The position numbers and the translations under genes were made by a program. The notes under the pieces were generated by a model that saw only the letters and a program-made list of their open reading frames with translations, had not been told where the DNA came from and made no database searches. DNA of 64,000 nt from Candidatus Acidiferrum typicum (lineage in GTDB: Bacteria > Acidobacteriota > Terriglobia > Acidiferrales > UBA7541), in contig JAOAPV010000070.1 of assembly GCA_025463055.1 (NCBI GenBank), forward strand, positions 117,535 through 181,534. The letters run 5' to 3'. Shown here one piece after another: positions 17,183 through 25,552 of this stretch. Numbering within the stretch: position 1 is the first letter of the stretch; each line of letters opens with the position of its first letter.

Positions 17183-17866
17183 TCAGGGGCTTTCGGGGCT
17201 CTCCAAGGCATGTATGACCAGGGGTATTGTGATTCCTCCCATGAAGCCGATGGCTATTAGAATAAACTTTGGGAGTTTGATGGCGTCTTTCCTGCCATTG
17301 TCTGATTCCGAAGCCGCGGCGACTTCTCTTTCGGATGGATCCAGGAGCACGCGGTACTTCGCGCCTTCCGGTACCGTCTGGTTGTCGCCGTGATAAGAAA
17401 AATTTAAAGCTCCGCGCTGCGCATGGATGCGTAGCTCCTTTTGGCTGATAACGGAGATCCGGGCCATTGTCGAGGCATGGCCGATGGACCGAATCAAAGC
17501 ATCGTCGGCGAGCACAGCAATATTGCTGGCCTGTCCCGAGGAAAAAGTTATGGTGCCGGAGCCGACTTCGGCCCGGACGTAGGCTTCCGGAGTAGCGGCG
17601 CGGCGGAGTATGACAGAGGACCGTGGATCGAGTTGCAGCGTGAATGCGATACTGCTGATGCGCAGGAAACCACCAATGTCTGTTGAGAGCCGGTCGCCAT
17701 CATAAATTGTGCTTCCCACGGACACCTCAACTCCATCCACATGCGCCCGCTCCGCATGCGTGACAATACCCAACGGCATGACTTTAGCGCGCGACGGCGC
17801 CGCAACCAGCAAAGATGCCGCTGCTATCGCCACGAATTTGCGACTGAGAATCGTAGAGGGACTCAT
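17183..17866 (-). CDS. Exported FecR-like protein with C-terminal membrane segment
   Basis: 227 aa. A signal peptide (about 1-27, ending PSRA) precedes a FecR-type beta-rich domain: VEVSVGSTIYDGDRLSTDIGG (split) and FTLQLDPRSSVIL follow the usual pattern of a threshold motif and a core strand. A basic segment and one hydrophobic helix, FILIAIGFMGGITIPLVIHA, close the protein. No sigma factor or TonB receptor gene is adjacent, so classical iron signalling is unsupported. Its role is unknown, perhaps as envelope anchor. Confidence 0.7.
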   Translation of the reverse strand: MSPSTILSRKFVAIAAASLLVAAPSRAKVMPLGIVTHAERAHVDGVEVSVGSTIYDGDRLSTDIGGFLRISSIAFTLQLDPRSSVILRRAATPEAYVRAEVGSGTITFSSGQASNIAVLADDALIRSIGHASTMARISVISQKELRIHAQRGALNFSYHGDNQTVPEGAKYRVLLDPSEREVAAASESDNGRKDAIKLPKFILIAIGFMGGITIPLVIHALESPESP

Positions 17867-18143
17867 GCGCCGCTACCTGTAACATTGAACTTCTAGTATT
17901 GTATAACTATAGCGTTAACATAAAACTGTGTTTACTTAAACTATATAAAGGCACTAAGGCTGTCAAGCGAAAAGGGAGCCATGCAGCACCGCACGCCGGG
18001 GCTCTTGCTGCATACCACATCGCCGTTCGCATGCTTTTTGCCGCGCTTCGCAGCGCGGTATATAGTGAGAATGGGTCGCTGCCGCACGAAAAGAGCGGCG
18101 TGCCCGCTCGCTTTCAAGAAAACCGCAAAGGCAACCGTAACGG
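17867..18143. other. AT-rich divergent intergenic region
   Basis: The 277 bp between the FecR-like gene and the TPR gene start with a segment (about 17880-17950) much richer in A and T than anything around it, containing TATA-like strings on both strands. This is where the divergent promoters should lie. I see no operator pair and no RNA structure that I can support. Confidence 0.4.
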
Positions 18144-20741
18144 ATGGCCGCAGACGTCAGCAAGCATCTGGATCGCGCCAAGCGATTCCTGGAGAAGAAC
18201 CGCGTCGAGGATGCGATTGCGGCTTACAAAGCCGTGCTCGACGAGGCTCCGCAGCACCAGGAGGCAACGCAGGCATTAGGGGATCTCTACGCGCGCGCGG
18301 ACAAACCAGACCGCGCCTCGGAGTACTACGGGCTACTGTTCGACATGCTCGTCGAGCCGCGCGACGAGAGCAAAGCGCTGGCGATTTACAACCGTTTTCT
18401 GCGCGGAGCCGCTTCCCCGCAACCTCCCGAGCGCATCGCGCGCTATGCCTTCCTGCAACAAAAGCAAAACCGCAACGACGAAGCCATGGAGCAGTACTCC
18501 AAAGCTGCGGACTTGTTCGCGGAGGCGGGCCGGCAGGAGGACGCGTTATTTTGTCTGGAGCGTACCGCGCAGCTCGATCCGGAGAATTTAAGCCGCCAGC
18601 TGCGGGTAGCCGAAACGGCGGAGCGTATCGGCAAGAATGCGTTAGCGGCGAAAGCTTTTCTTCGCGCAGGCCAATTGGCTACAGCCGGAGGCACGCCGGA
18701 GGAAGCACTGCGCCTCTTTGGGCGCGCGTACAAGCTAGCGCCCCAGGAACGGAGTGTCGCGCTGCTCTACGCCGAGGCAAACTTGCGAGCGGGTGATGCC
18801 AAGCAAGCTGCCGTACTGCTGGAGCCATTTGCCGCGGCGGATAGCGACGCCACTTTTTGGGAGACGTTCGCCGACGCTTTAATACGTGGCGGCGAGCTGG
18901 ACCGCGCGCGAGAGATTTTGGAGCGCCTGCTGAAAGAAAAGAATCAGGGCCTACCTCGGCTTTTCGATCTTGTCGATGCCTATGGCCAAGCGGGACAGGA
19001 CGCCAAGGCCGTGGAAATCCTGCAACTACTCAAGAACCGGATGTATGCGGATCGTAAGCAGAATGATTTTATCGCGCAACTGGAGAGCGTCGGAGGGAAG
19101 CATGCGAATTCGCAAGCCATCCTCGAGTTCTGCGGAGCCCTTTACAACGAGGCGAATCGCGAGACACAGTACTTTGAAATTCTAATTAAGCTCTTTGATG
19201 TGTATTTGAATGCGGGAAATGTTCAGAAAGCGTCGGACGCTCTCGAAAAGCTTCTCGACATTGACCCGTACGATAACCGGAACCAGGAACGCCTTAAGAA
19301 ATTGCAGGGTCGCGTCGACGATTCATCCTTGCAACGGCTCGGTGCCCGGCTGACCAAATCCGGAAGTTCTGCTCCGCCGCGCCCGGTGCATGCGCAATCG
19401 TCGACCTCAGACAGCGTCAGCACTTCGCAGTCCGCCGGAGGAGACGGCCGGCACTTGCAAGCACTCGAGGACCTGATCGTACAGACGGAAATTTTCTTGC
19501 AGTATTCGCTGCAGAACAAAGCGCTGGAGCGCCTGCAAAAAATCGCCGCCACGTTTCCCGGCGAAGAAGAGCGCAACACCCGGCTGCGCAATTTGTATCA
19601 GACGGCAAATTGGTGGCCAGCGGGTTCTTCCCGCCCGAAGTCAGAGCCGGTGGTCACTGCCCGGCCTGTGGAGCCCATCCCCGAATCGCCAGGCTCCAGC
19701 ATCACGCAAAAAACCGGCGTCTACACCGCTGAAACTCTTCGTGACCTGGCGAAAATTTCCGAGATTAATCAGAAGATTTTTCGGCAACAGACGCCGCGCG
19801 CCATGCTGAATACAGCGGTGAACGAGGTAGGAGCTTACCTGCACTGCTCGCGAGCATTGGCGGTGTTCGGAGCGCAGGGCCGCCCGCCGGAAATGGCGGC
19901 GGAATTTTGCGCCGGCGGCATTCGCGCCACTCCCGGGTCCCAACTAGTTTTATTGCTCGCGCAGATGGAAAAGTCACAACCGGACGAACTAGGCGGGTTC
20001 ACGCTAACAGCCAGCGACGTCTCGATATTGAAAGAGATGGGCATCAGCACCGCCCTCGGAGTGATCCTTAGCGATAAAGAGACGCAGAGCCCCGCGGGAA
20101 TGCTGATCGTGGGACACGCTGAGTCGCACAAGTGGAAACCCAACGAGGCTTACTTCCTGCAAGCCATCGGCGATCAGATGCTTATGAGTGTCAGCCACAC
20201 ACGCCTGCGCTCTCTGGTGCGGCGCATGGGCGTTTCTGACGAGCGCACAGGACTGCTCAGCCGCAGCTCCTATCAGAGTTGCCTGCTCACAGAGGCGGAT
20301 CGCTCGCGCACGCAGGGAACGCCGCTTTCCCTGGCCATTCTGCAGATTGACCGCGGGGCCGAAATTCTTCGGCAGCAAGGCGAATCGCCGGTCGAGCGCT
20401 TTCTGGAGCAACTGGCGCGATCGCTGCAGCCTATCGTGCGCCAGAACGATGTCGCGGTAAAATATACCTCGTGGTCCCTGGCGTTCATCCTGCCGGACAC
20501 CAGCCTGGCCGGCGCGCAGCATCTGGCCGATAAGCTGCGTCGCGCGGCGTCCGGGCTGAGGCCACCGTGGGATTCCACGCAAGTGACGCTGAGCGCGGGA
20601 ATCGTCGAAGCGGTGGCGAAGGCGGACTATGAGAGCGAGGACATTGTCACGGACCTGATCAATCGCGCCGAGACCAGTGTGGAAGAGGCGCGCAAACGGG
20701 GCGGCGATACCGTCGTGGCGCTGGAAAGCCCCAAACACTAG
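18144..20741 (+). CDS. TPR-GAF-degenerate GGDEF protein
   Basis: 865 aa. Residues about 1-400 are tetratricopeptide repeats (for example AIAAYKAVLDEAPQHQEATQALGDLYARA). A linker rich in Ser/Gln follows, then a GAF-like domain (about 540-690) and a GGDEF-fold domain. The latter starts with DERTGLLSRSSYQ, equivalent to D-x-LTGL-x-NR, and ends with VTLSAGIVEA. The catalytic GGDEF site is replaced by TSWSLAF in the strand before ILPDTS, so diguanylate cyclase activity is not expected. It more likely acts as a scaffold or nucleotide sensor. No transmembrane segment. Monocistronic or leading into the thiolase gene, 20 bp on. Confidence 0.85.
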   Translation: MAADVSKHLDRAKRFLEKNRVEDAIAAYKAVLDEAPQHQEATQALGDLYARADKPDRASEYYGLLFDMLVEPRDESKALAIYNRFLRGAASPQPPERIARYAFLQQKQNRNDEAMEQYSKAADLFAEAGRQEDALFCLERTAQLDPENLSRQLRVAETAERIGKNALAAKAFLRAGQLATAGGTPEEALRLFGRAYKLAPQERSVALLYAEANLRAGDAKQAAVLLEPFAAADSDATFWETFADALIRGGELDRAREILERLLKEKNQGLPRLFDLVDAYGQAGQDAKAVEILQLLKNRMYADRKQNDFIAQLESVGGKHANSQAILEFCGALYNEANRETQYFEILIKLFDVYLNAGNVQKASDALEKLLDIDPYDNRNQERLKKLQGRVDDSSLQRLGARLTKSGSSAPPRPVHAQSSTSDSVSTSQSAGGDGRHLQALEDLIVQTEIFLQYSLQNKALERLQKIAATFPGEEERNTRLRNLYQTANWWPAGSSRPKSEPVVTARPVEPIPESPGSSITQKTGVYTAETLRDLAKISEINQKIFRQQTPRAMLNTAVNEVGAYLHCSRALAVFGAQGRPPEMAAEFCAGGIRATPGSQLVLLLAQMEKSQPDELGGFTLTASDVSILKEMGISTALGVILSDKETQSPAGMLIVGHAESHKWKPNEAYFLQAIGDQMLMSVSHTRLRSLVRRMGVSDERTGLLSRSSYQSCLLTEADRSRTQGTPLSLAILQIDRGAEILRQQGESPVERFLEQLARSLQPIVRQNDVAVKYTSWSLAFILPDTSLAGAQHLADKLRRAASGLRPPWDSTQVTLSAGIVEAVAKADYESEDIVTDLINRAETSVEEARKRGGDTVVALESPKH

Positions 20742-20761
20742 CTGGGAATAAGAGAGGAAAT

Positions 20762-21952
20762 ATGTTTCCGACCGATGTGGTGATTGTTGCCGGAGCGCGC
20801 ACGCCCATGGCGCGCTATACCGGCTCGTTTTCCGATGTTTCTGCGATCGATCTGGCGGCGCATGCCTCCAAAGAAGCGATTCGCCGCTCTGGCGCCGACC
20901 CTGCTGGGATCGATCACGCGATTTTTGGAAACGTGATGCAGACAAGCGCGGATGCACTTTACGGGGCGCGGCACGTGGGGCTGAAGGCCGGACTAAAAAC
21001 GGAAACACCGGCTGTCACAGTGAATCGGTTGTGCGGTTCCGGGATCGAAGCCATCTCGCAGGCTGCTCAGAGGTTGCTGCTCGGCGAAGCGAACATGGTC
21101 CTCGCCGGTGGAATGGAGAACATGACGCAGGCGCCATTTGTGATTCGCGGCGCGCGTGGTGGTCTGAAGCTTGGCGGAGGCGCACTGGAAGATTCGCTGA
21201 TGGCCGGCCTGACCGATTCCTATTGCGGATTGCCTATGGCGCTAACCGCCGAAAAGCTGGCCGAACAACATGGCATTACGCGCAAAGATGCAGACGCCTA
21301 TTCGCTGCGCAGCCAGCAAGCAGCGGATGCGGCGTACAAAGCGTGCCGCATTCGAGAAGAGCTCGTAGCGGTTGAGGTCAAGCAGGGGAAGAAGACCATC
21401 GTGGTCAGCGAAGACGACCATCGCCGTCCGGACACCACCATGGAGATCCTCGAGAAGTTGCCGCCGTCCTTTAAGAAGGACGGAATCGTGACGGCGGGAA
21501 ACGCCAGCGGCATTGTCGATGGCGCCGCGGCTATGGTCGTAACACGGGAGAAAACCGCGAAACAACAGGGGCTGAAACCAGTCGGCCGAATTGTTTCCTG
21601 GGCAGTAGCCGGCGTAGACCCCAGCATCATGGGCATCGGCCCTGTGCCCTCATCGCAAAAAGCGCTGAAGCTCGCGGGACTATCGCTCGAGCAGATGGAT
21701 CGTGTGGAAGTCAACGAGGCGTTCGCCGCCCAATATCTCGCGGTGGAAAAGGTTTTAGGATTGAACCGCGACAAAACCAACGTAAACGGCGGTGCGATTG
21801 CCCTTGGTCATCCACTTGGGGCTTCTGGAACGCGGCTGGTGATCACGATTCTCAACGAGCTTCGACGCAACAATTTGCGTTACGGGCTCGCTACGGCCTG
21901 CATCGGGGGCGGCCAAGGCATCGCCATGATCGTCGAGGCGTTATACAATTAG
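20762..21952 (+). CDS. Acetyl-CoA C-acyltransferase (thiolase)
   Basis: 396 aa, cytosolic. The acyl-accepting Cys91 lies in NRLCGSGIEAI. The two C-terminal motifs are NGGAIALGHPLGASG with the catalytic His and CIGGGQG with the second Cys. NEAFAAQ, typical of thiolases, precedes them. Whether it works in degradation (FadA-like) or condensation (AtoB/PhaA-like) cannot be decided from sequence. The downstream 3-hydroxybutyryl-CoA dehydrogenase and crotonase genes on the same strand suggest a butyryl-CoA or beta-oxidation module. Confidence 0.93.
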   Translation: MFPTDVVIVAGARTPMARYTGSFSDVSAIDLAAHASKEAIRRSGADPAGIDHAIFGNVMQTSADALYGARHVGLKAGLKTETPAVTVNRLCGSGIEAISQAAQRLLLGEANMVLAGGMENMTQAPFVIRGARGGLKLGGGALEDSLMAGLTDSYCGLPMALTAEKLAEQHGITRKDADAYSLRSQQAADAAYKACRIREELVAVEVKQGKKTIVVSEDDHRRPDTTMEILEKLPPSFKKDGIVTAGNASGIVDGAAAMVVTREKTAKQQGLKPVGRIVSWAVAGVDPSIMGIGPVPSSQKALKLAGLSLEQMDRVEVNEAFAAQYLAVEKVLGLNRDKTNVNGGAIALGHPLGASGTRLVITILNELRRNNLRYGLATACIGGGQGIAMIVEALYN

Positions 21953-22059
21953 TTCGCGGCGTTTCTGCTACACTTTTCCCGTCTGACAGGGTGGTTTTTC
22001 CTGCGGGTGCATTGCCGCTTTCTGGCGACTGACCGCGGTATTTCCTACAGAGGATCAGG

Positions 22060-22941
22060 ATGGCGATTCAAAAAGTTGGCGTCGTCGGGTGTGGCTTGAT
22101 GGGCTCGGGGATCGCACAGGTTTCGGCGCAAGCTGGGTTTCCTACGGTCGTGCGCGAAGTCAGTCCGGAGATTGTCGACAAAGGGCTGAAGAGCATCGAA
22201 AAGAATCTCGCGCGCCTGGTGGAAAAGGGCAATCTAACCGAAACGCAAAAAACTGAGACTCGCGGCCGGCTGAGGGGGACGACCTCATTGGAGGACTTGA
22301 AGGATTGCGACGTGATTGTGGAAGCCATCATCGAGCAGCTTCCGGCGAAGCGTGAGCTTTTCAGCTCGCTGGATGCTATCTGTCCGGCGTCTACGATTTT
22401 TGCGAGCAACACTTCTTCGCTCACCATTACGGAAATTGCCGCCGCTACGAAACGGCCGCAGCGCTTTGTGGGCCTCCACTTTTTCAATCCAGTTCCGGTG
22501 ATGAAGCTCGTCGAAGTGGTGAAAACTATCGCGACCGATCCTGCGGTGTATGAAGAAATGGTGGCGTTCGGCGCAAAACTGGGCAAAACGCCGGTACGCG
22601 CCCATGACAGCACCGGCTTTATCGTCAATCGTCTTCTCGTTCCGTATCTCCTGGACGCGATTCGCGCGCTTGAAGAAGGTGTCGGCTCGATCGAAGACAT
22701 CGACAATTCCATGAGGCTAGGCTGCGGGCATCCCATGGGGCCGCTCACACTGCTCGATTTCGTGGGCCTGGATACGACTTACTACATAGCGAACATCATG
22801 TTTGACGAATTCCGCGAGCGCCGCTTCGCTTCGCCGCCGCTGCTCAAGCGCATGGTCCTAGCCGGCTGGAATGGCCGCAAAGCCGGCCGCGGTTTTTACG
22901 ACTATTCCGACCCGCAAAAACCGAAAGCGATGAAATTGTGA
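22060..22941 (+). CDS. hbd: 3-hydroxybutyryl-CoA dehydrogenase
   Basis: 293 aa. Oxidises (S)-3-hydroxyacyl-CoA with NAD(P). The Rossmann loop is GCGLMGSGIAQVSAQAG. SNTSSLTITEIA and GLHFFNPVPVMKLVEVV contain the catalytic Ser and His, and the C-terminal domain has the Asn of DSTGFIVNRLL. It is the single-domain type, unlike the fusion at 11485. ATG behind AGAGGATCAGG. The crotonase gene begins 15 bp downstream. Confidence 0.93.
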   Translation: MAIQKVGVVGCGLMGSGIAQVSAQAGFPTVVREVSPEIVDKGLKSIEKNLARLVEKGNLTETQKTETRGRLRGTTSLEDLKDCDVIVEAIIEQLPAKRELFSSLDAICPASTIFASNTSSLTITEIAAATKRPQRFVGLHFFNPVPVMKLVEVVKTIATDPAVYEEMVAFGAKLGKTPVRAHDSTGFIVNRLLVPYLLDAIRALEEGVGSIEDIDNSMRLGCGHPMGPLTLLDFVGLDTTYYIANIMFDEFRERRFASPPLLKRMVLAGWNGRKAGRGFYDYSDPQKPKAMKL

Positions 22942-22956
22942 AATTGTGACCGGATA

Positions 22957-23739
22957 ATGGCCTACGAAAACATTCTGTTTGAGAAGAAAGACGACATCGC
23001 GTACATCACCTTCAATCGCCCTAAGGTGCTGAACGCGCTGAATCGCAAAACGATCGAAGAGTTGCGTGACGCGCTGCTGAATACGCGCGATGATTCTTCC
23101 GTCCGCGTGCTGATTCTTACCGGCGCTGGAGAAAAATCCTTTGTGGCCGGCGCGGATATCAGCGAGCTTGCGCAGCGCACTCCTGTTGATGGCAAGGAGT
23201 TTTCGCTCTTCGGACAAAGCGTATTCCACCTCTTGGAAACTCTCGGAAAACCTTCGATATGCGCGATCAACGGATTCGCGCTCGGCGGTGGTTCCGAAAT
23301 GGCGCTTTCTTGCACCATCCGGCTCGCCAGCAAGACCGCCAAGCTTGGCCAGCCGGAAGTGAAACTCGGCATCATTCCGGGATACGGCGGTTCGCAACGG
23401 CTCGCGCGGCTGTGCGGCAAGGGCGTGGCGCACGAGCTCTGCCTTACCGGGGAAATGATTACCGCTGAAGAGGCGCAGCGTATCGGCCTGGTGAATCACA
23501 TTTACGAGCCTGCTGAGCTTCTGCCCGCAGCGGAAGCCATGGCGAAGAAAATCATCGCCAACGCGCCGCTCGCAGTGAAGTACACGATGGAAGCCATCGA
23601 GCGCGGCGTCGAGATGCCTCAGGAAGAAGGTCTATTCCTGGAAGCAACCCTGTTCGGACTTTCTTGTGCAACCGAAGACATGCGCGAAGGCACAAAAGCT
23701 TTCCTGGAGAAAAGGAAAGCGGATTTTAAAGGCAAATAG
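22957..23739 (+). CDS. Enoyl-CoA hydratase / crotonase
   Basis: 260 aa. The oxyanion-hole residues are in GAGEKSFVAGADISEL and INGFALGGGSEMALSC. The catalytic pair corresponds to Glu in GGSEMALS and Glu in PEVKLGIIPGYGGSQ, both present, so hydratase activity is likely. Co-directional with the dehydrogenase just upstream and probably co-transcribed. The ribH gene starts ten bases after its stop. Confidence 0.92.
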   Translation: MAYENILFEKKDDIAYITFNRPKVLNALNRKTIEELRDALLNTRDDSSVRVLILTGAGEKSFVAGADISELAQRTPVDGKEFSLFGQSVFHLLETLGKPSICAINGFALGGGSEMALSCTIRLASKTAKLGQPEVKLGIIPGYGGSQRLARLCGKGVAHELCLTGEMITAEEAQRIGLVNHIYEPAELLPAAEAMAKKIIANAPLAVKYTMEAIERGVEMPQEEGLFLEATLFGLSCATEDMREGTKAFLEKRKADFKGK

Positions 23740-23749
23740 CCAAGTCACG

Positions 23750-24295
23750 ATGGCCGAAAAACTCCAGCCTAGATCGATTAATGGCGAACTGATAGCTTCG
23801 AGTTTGCGCTTTGGAATTGTTGTGAGCCGCTTCAACAGCTTTATTACGGACCGCTTGCTCGCTGCAGCTGTCGATTCTCTGGAACGCGCTGGAGCTGCCA
23901 ACGAAGATGTGGATGTGGTTCGTGTCCCGGGCGCGTTTGAATTGCCCCTTGCCGCAAAAAAACTTGCCGCCACGGGCCGGTACGATGCGCTTATCGCGAT
24001 CGGCTGCATTCTGCGCGGCGAAACAGCGCATTACGATTACGTTTGCTCCGAAACCTCGCGCGGCTTGCAGCTCGCGCAAATGGACACTGGCCTCCCCGTC
24101 ATTTTTTGCGTATTGACCTGCGACACGCTGGAGCAAGCCATTGATCGCGCCGGGCTGAAGGGCGGCAACAAAGGCTTTGAAGCAGGCCTGGCGGCTATCG
24201 AAATGGCTCAGCTCTCGCGAAAACTCAGGGGTGCGACGTCCGGAACGATCGCGTCAAAAAAGCCTTCTTCCTCTCGAAAGGCGGGGCGCAAGTAG
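23750..24295 (+). CDS. ribH: 6,7-dimethyl-8-ribityllumazine synthase
   Basis: 181 aa. Condenses the ribityl-aminouracil and dihydroxybutanone phosphate in riboflavin synthesis, forming an icosahedral or pentameric shell. Typical motifs are GIVVSRFNSFITD, VPGAFELPLAAKKL, and GCILRGETAHYDYVC with the catalytic His. The ATG at 23750 gives the family's usual N-terminus. A Lys/Ser-rich tail of about 20 residues extends beyond the fold. nusB starts one base after its stop (TAG-G-ATG), the common ribH-nusB arrangement. Confidence 0.95.
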   Translation: MAEKLQPRSINGELIASSLRFGIVVSRFNSFITDRLLAAAVDSLERAGAANEDVDVVRVPGAFELPLAAKKLAATGRYDALIAIGCILRGETAHYDYVCSETSRGLQLAQMDTGLPVIFCVLTCDTLEQAIDRAGLKGGNKGFEAGLAAIEMAQLSRKLRGATSGTIASKKPSSSRKAGRK

Positions 24296-24296
24296 G

Positions 24297-24704
24297 ATGT
24301 CTCTCCGCACCAAATCCCGCGAGTTTGCCATGCAGATGCTTTTCCAGTGGGACATGAGCCACCAGGAGCCTGCCAAACTGGAAGCAAAATTCTGGCGTGC
24401 TGCTAAAGCCGCCGACACTACGCGCGAGTTTGCCAACCGCTTGTTCGAGGGCGCTGCAAAAGAAGTCACCGTTTTAGACGAAATCATCGTGAAGCACGCG
24501 GAAAACTGGCGATTCGAGCGTCTCGCCGCCATCGATCGCGCTATCCTCCGCCTTGCCATGCACGAGCTCCGTTCGTCCGACACGCCGCCCAAAGTCGTCC
24601 TGAACGAAGCCGTGGACCTTGCGAAAAAGTTTTCCGGCGAAGATTCGGGCGCGTTTGTGAACGGCATACTTGATACCTTCCGTAAGACGCTAAATCCACA
24701 GTAA
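24297..24704 (+). CDS. nusB: Transcription antitermination factor NusB
   Basis: 135 aa, all-helical. Binds the boxA RNA with NusE (S10) and supports rRNA antitermination. RTKSREFAMQMLFQWDM and LAAIDRAILRLAMHEL plus VVLNEAVDLAKKFSGEDSG are the conserved signatures. One base separates it from ribH. The rRNA leader at 62272 in this window carries a boxA that this protein would recognise. Confidence 0.95.
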   Translation: MSLRTKSREFAMQMLFQWDMSHQEPAKLEAKFWRAAKAADTTREFANRLFEGAAKEVTVLDEIIVKHAENWRFERLAAIDRAILRLAMHELRSSDTPPKVVLNEAVDLAKKFSGEDSGAFVNGILDTFRKTLNPQ

Positions 24705-24811
24705 TTATGTGATTCCGTCGGGCGCTCGGCGAATTCCTCCCACCTGTACCAAACCTGTACGAAACTTTGGGCGCCTACGTGTGTTTTTTTCAACAGACTC
24801 CGAGGAGAAGT

Positions 24812-24982
24812 GTGCTCGCGCTCGACGTTGCAGGGTTGCTCGCTGGTGGTGCCTACGTGCGAGCTCCGCAGCCGACTCCGGACCAGCACGACATCCACAG
24901 CGACAAGAAAGACGTTCGGCACGACAGGCGCGACCTGCACAAGGACCGCAAGGGCCTGCGAGCCGATCGCAAAAGCAAGTAA
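24812..24982 (+). CDS. Small protein: hydrophobic N-terminus, charged D/K/R/H tail
   Basis: 56 aa from GTG with GAGGAG four bases upstream. The first 17 residues are hydrophobic (LALDVAGLLAGGAYV), like a short signal peptide or anchor though interrupted by one Asp. The rest is almost wholly charged: HDIHSDKKDVRHDRRD and DLHKDRKGLRADRKSK show a repeated D-x-x-x-DR/K-x-D/L pattern. Such tails occur in small exported proteins of unknown role. The interrupted hydrophobic segment could also mean decay. Confidence 0.5.
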   Translation: MLALDVAGLLAGGAYVRAPQPTPDQHDIHSDKKDVRHDRRDLHKDRKGLRADRKSK

Positions 24983-25048
24983 AACTAGTAGAATAAGTTC
25001 AAATGCTTACTGCAGCATGTGATATTTCACGCCAAATCGCGCCATTTG

Positions 25049-25354
25049 CTATTGCACAAACCCAACGTTGGGCGTGGGGCCGCCTTCAGGCATTTCCTTG
25101 ATCGTGCCGAATTGGGCCTCGTAGCGGGAAATATTTTCGCCGAGCGCTCGGAAAATGCGCTTGGCGTGGCCCGGGCTAACGATCATGCTTTTGAGAAGCT
25201 TGCCCTGTTGGCCGTTCGGGAAGATATAGATGAAGTTCAGCGTAAACTCCTCCAGATTGTGATGGATCATCACAAGATTGCTGTACTCGCCTTGTAGCTC
25301 TTTTTCGTCCGCTTTGATCTGCACTTGCCCCTGCACCGGCCGCTGTTCTTCCAT
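25049..25354 (-). CDS. DUF3467 family protein
   Basis: 101 aa. Residues about 20-95 fit the DUF3467 pattern, with EYSNLVMIHHNLEEFTLNFIYIF (split) followed by SMIVSPGHAKRIFRALGENI. These are small beta-rich cytosolic proteins without known function. It stands alone, convergent with the small gene at 24812, with an ATG at 25354. Confidence 0.85.
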   Translation of the reverse strand: MEEQRPVQGQVQIKADEKELQGEYSNLVMIHHNLEEFTLNFIYIFPNGQQGKLLKSMIVSPGHAKRIFRALGENISRYEAQFGTIKEMPEGGPTPNVGFVQ

Positions 25355-25491
25355 CGTCTAAGCCTCTCCGTTTAGTCGCTGCATTTGCGCGCCTGTTCAA
25401 GGTATCACAGCGGCGAAACGCACGCCGCACCTCGGCCCTGTAGGAGGATGCAGGATTTGTTGTAGGCCAGGAAATAGGCTGGCGAGTTCCA

Positions 25492-25544
25492 TTGACAATC
25501 GCTTATATTAATTATAGTTTATGAGTGGTATTTAACACGGTTAA
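25492..25544 (+). promoter_or_regulatory. Promoter and inverted repeat upstream of the Nramp gene
   Basis: A perfect TTGACA (25492-25497) is followed at 17 bp by TAGTTT (25515-25520), or at 15 bp by the better TATAGT. Downstream, TTAAC-ACG-GTTAA (25532-25544) is an inverted repeat ending eight bases before the start codon, where a metal-sensing repressor could bind. It does not clearly match a known MntR or Fur box. Confidence 0.5.
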
Positions 25545-25552
25545 CTTCGTCC

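Noticed and set aside
20004..21008. 334-aa open frame on the minus strand
   Set aside because: It crosses the GGDEF-like domain and the start of the thiolase gene, both well supported on the plus strand.
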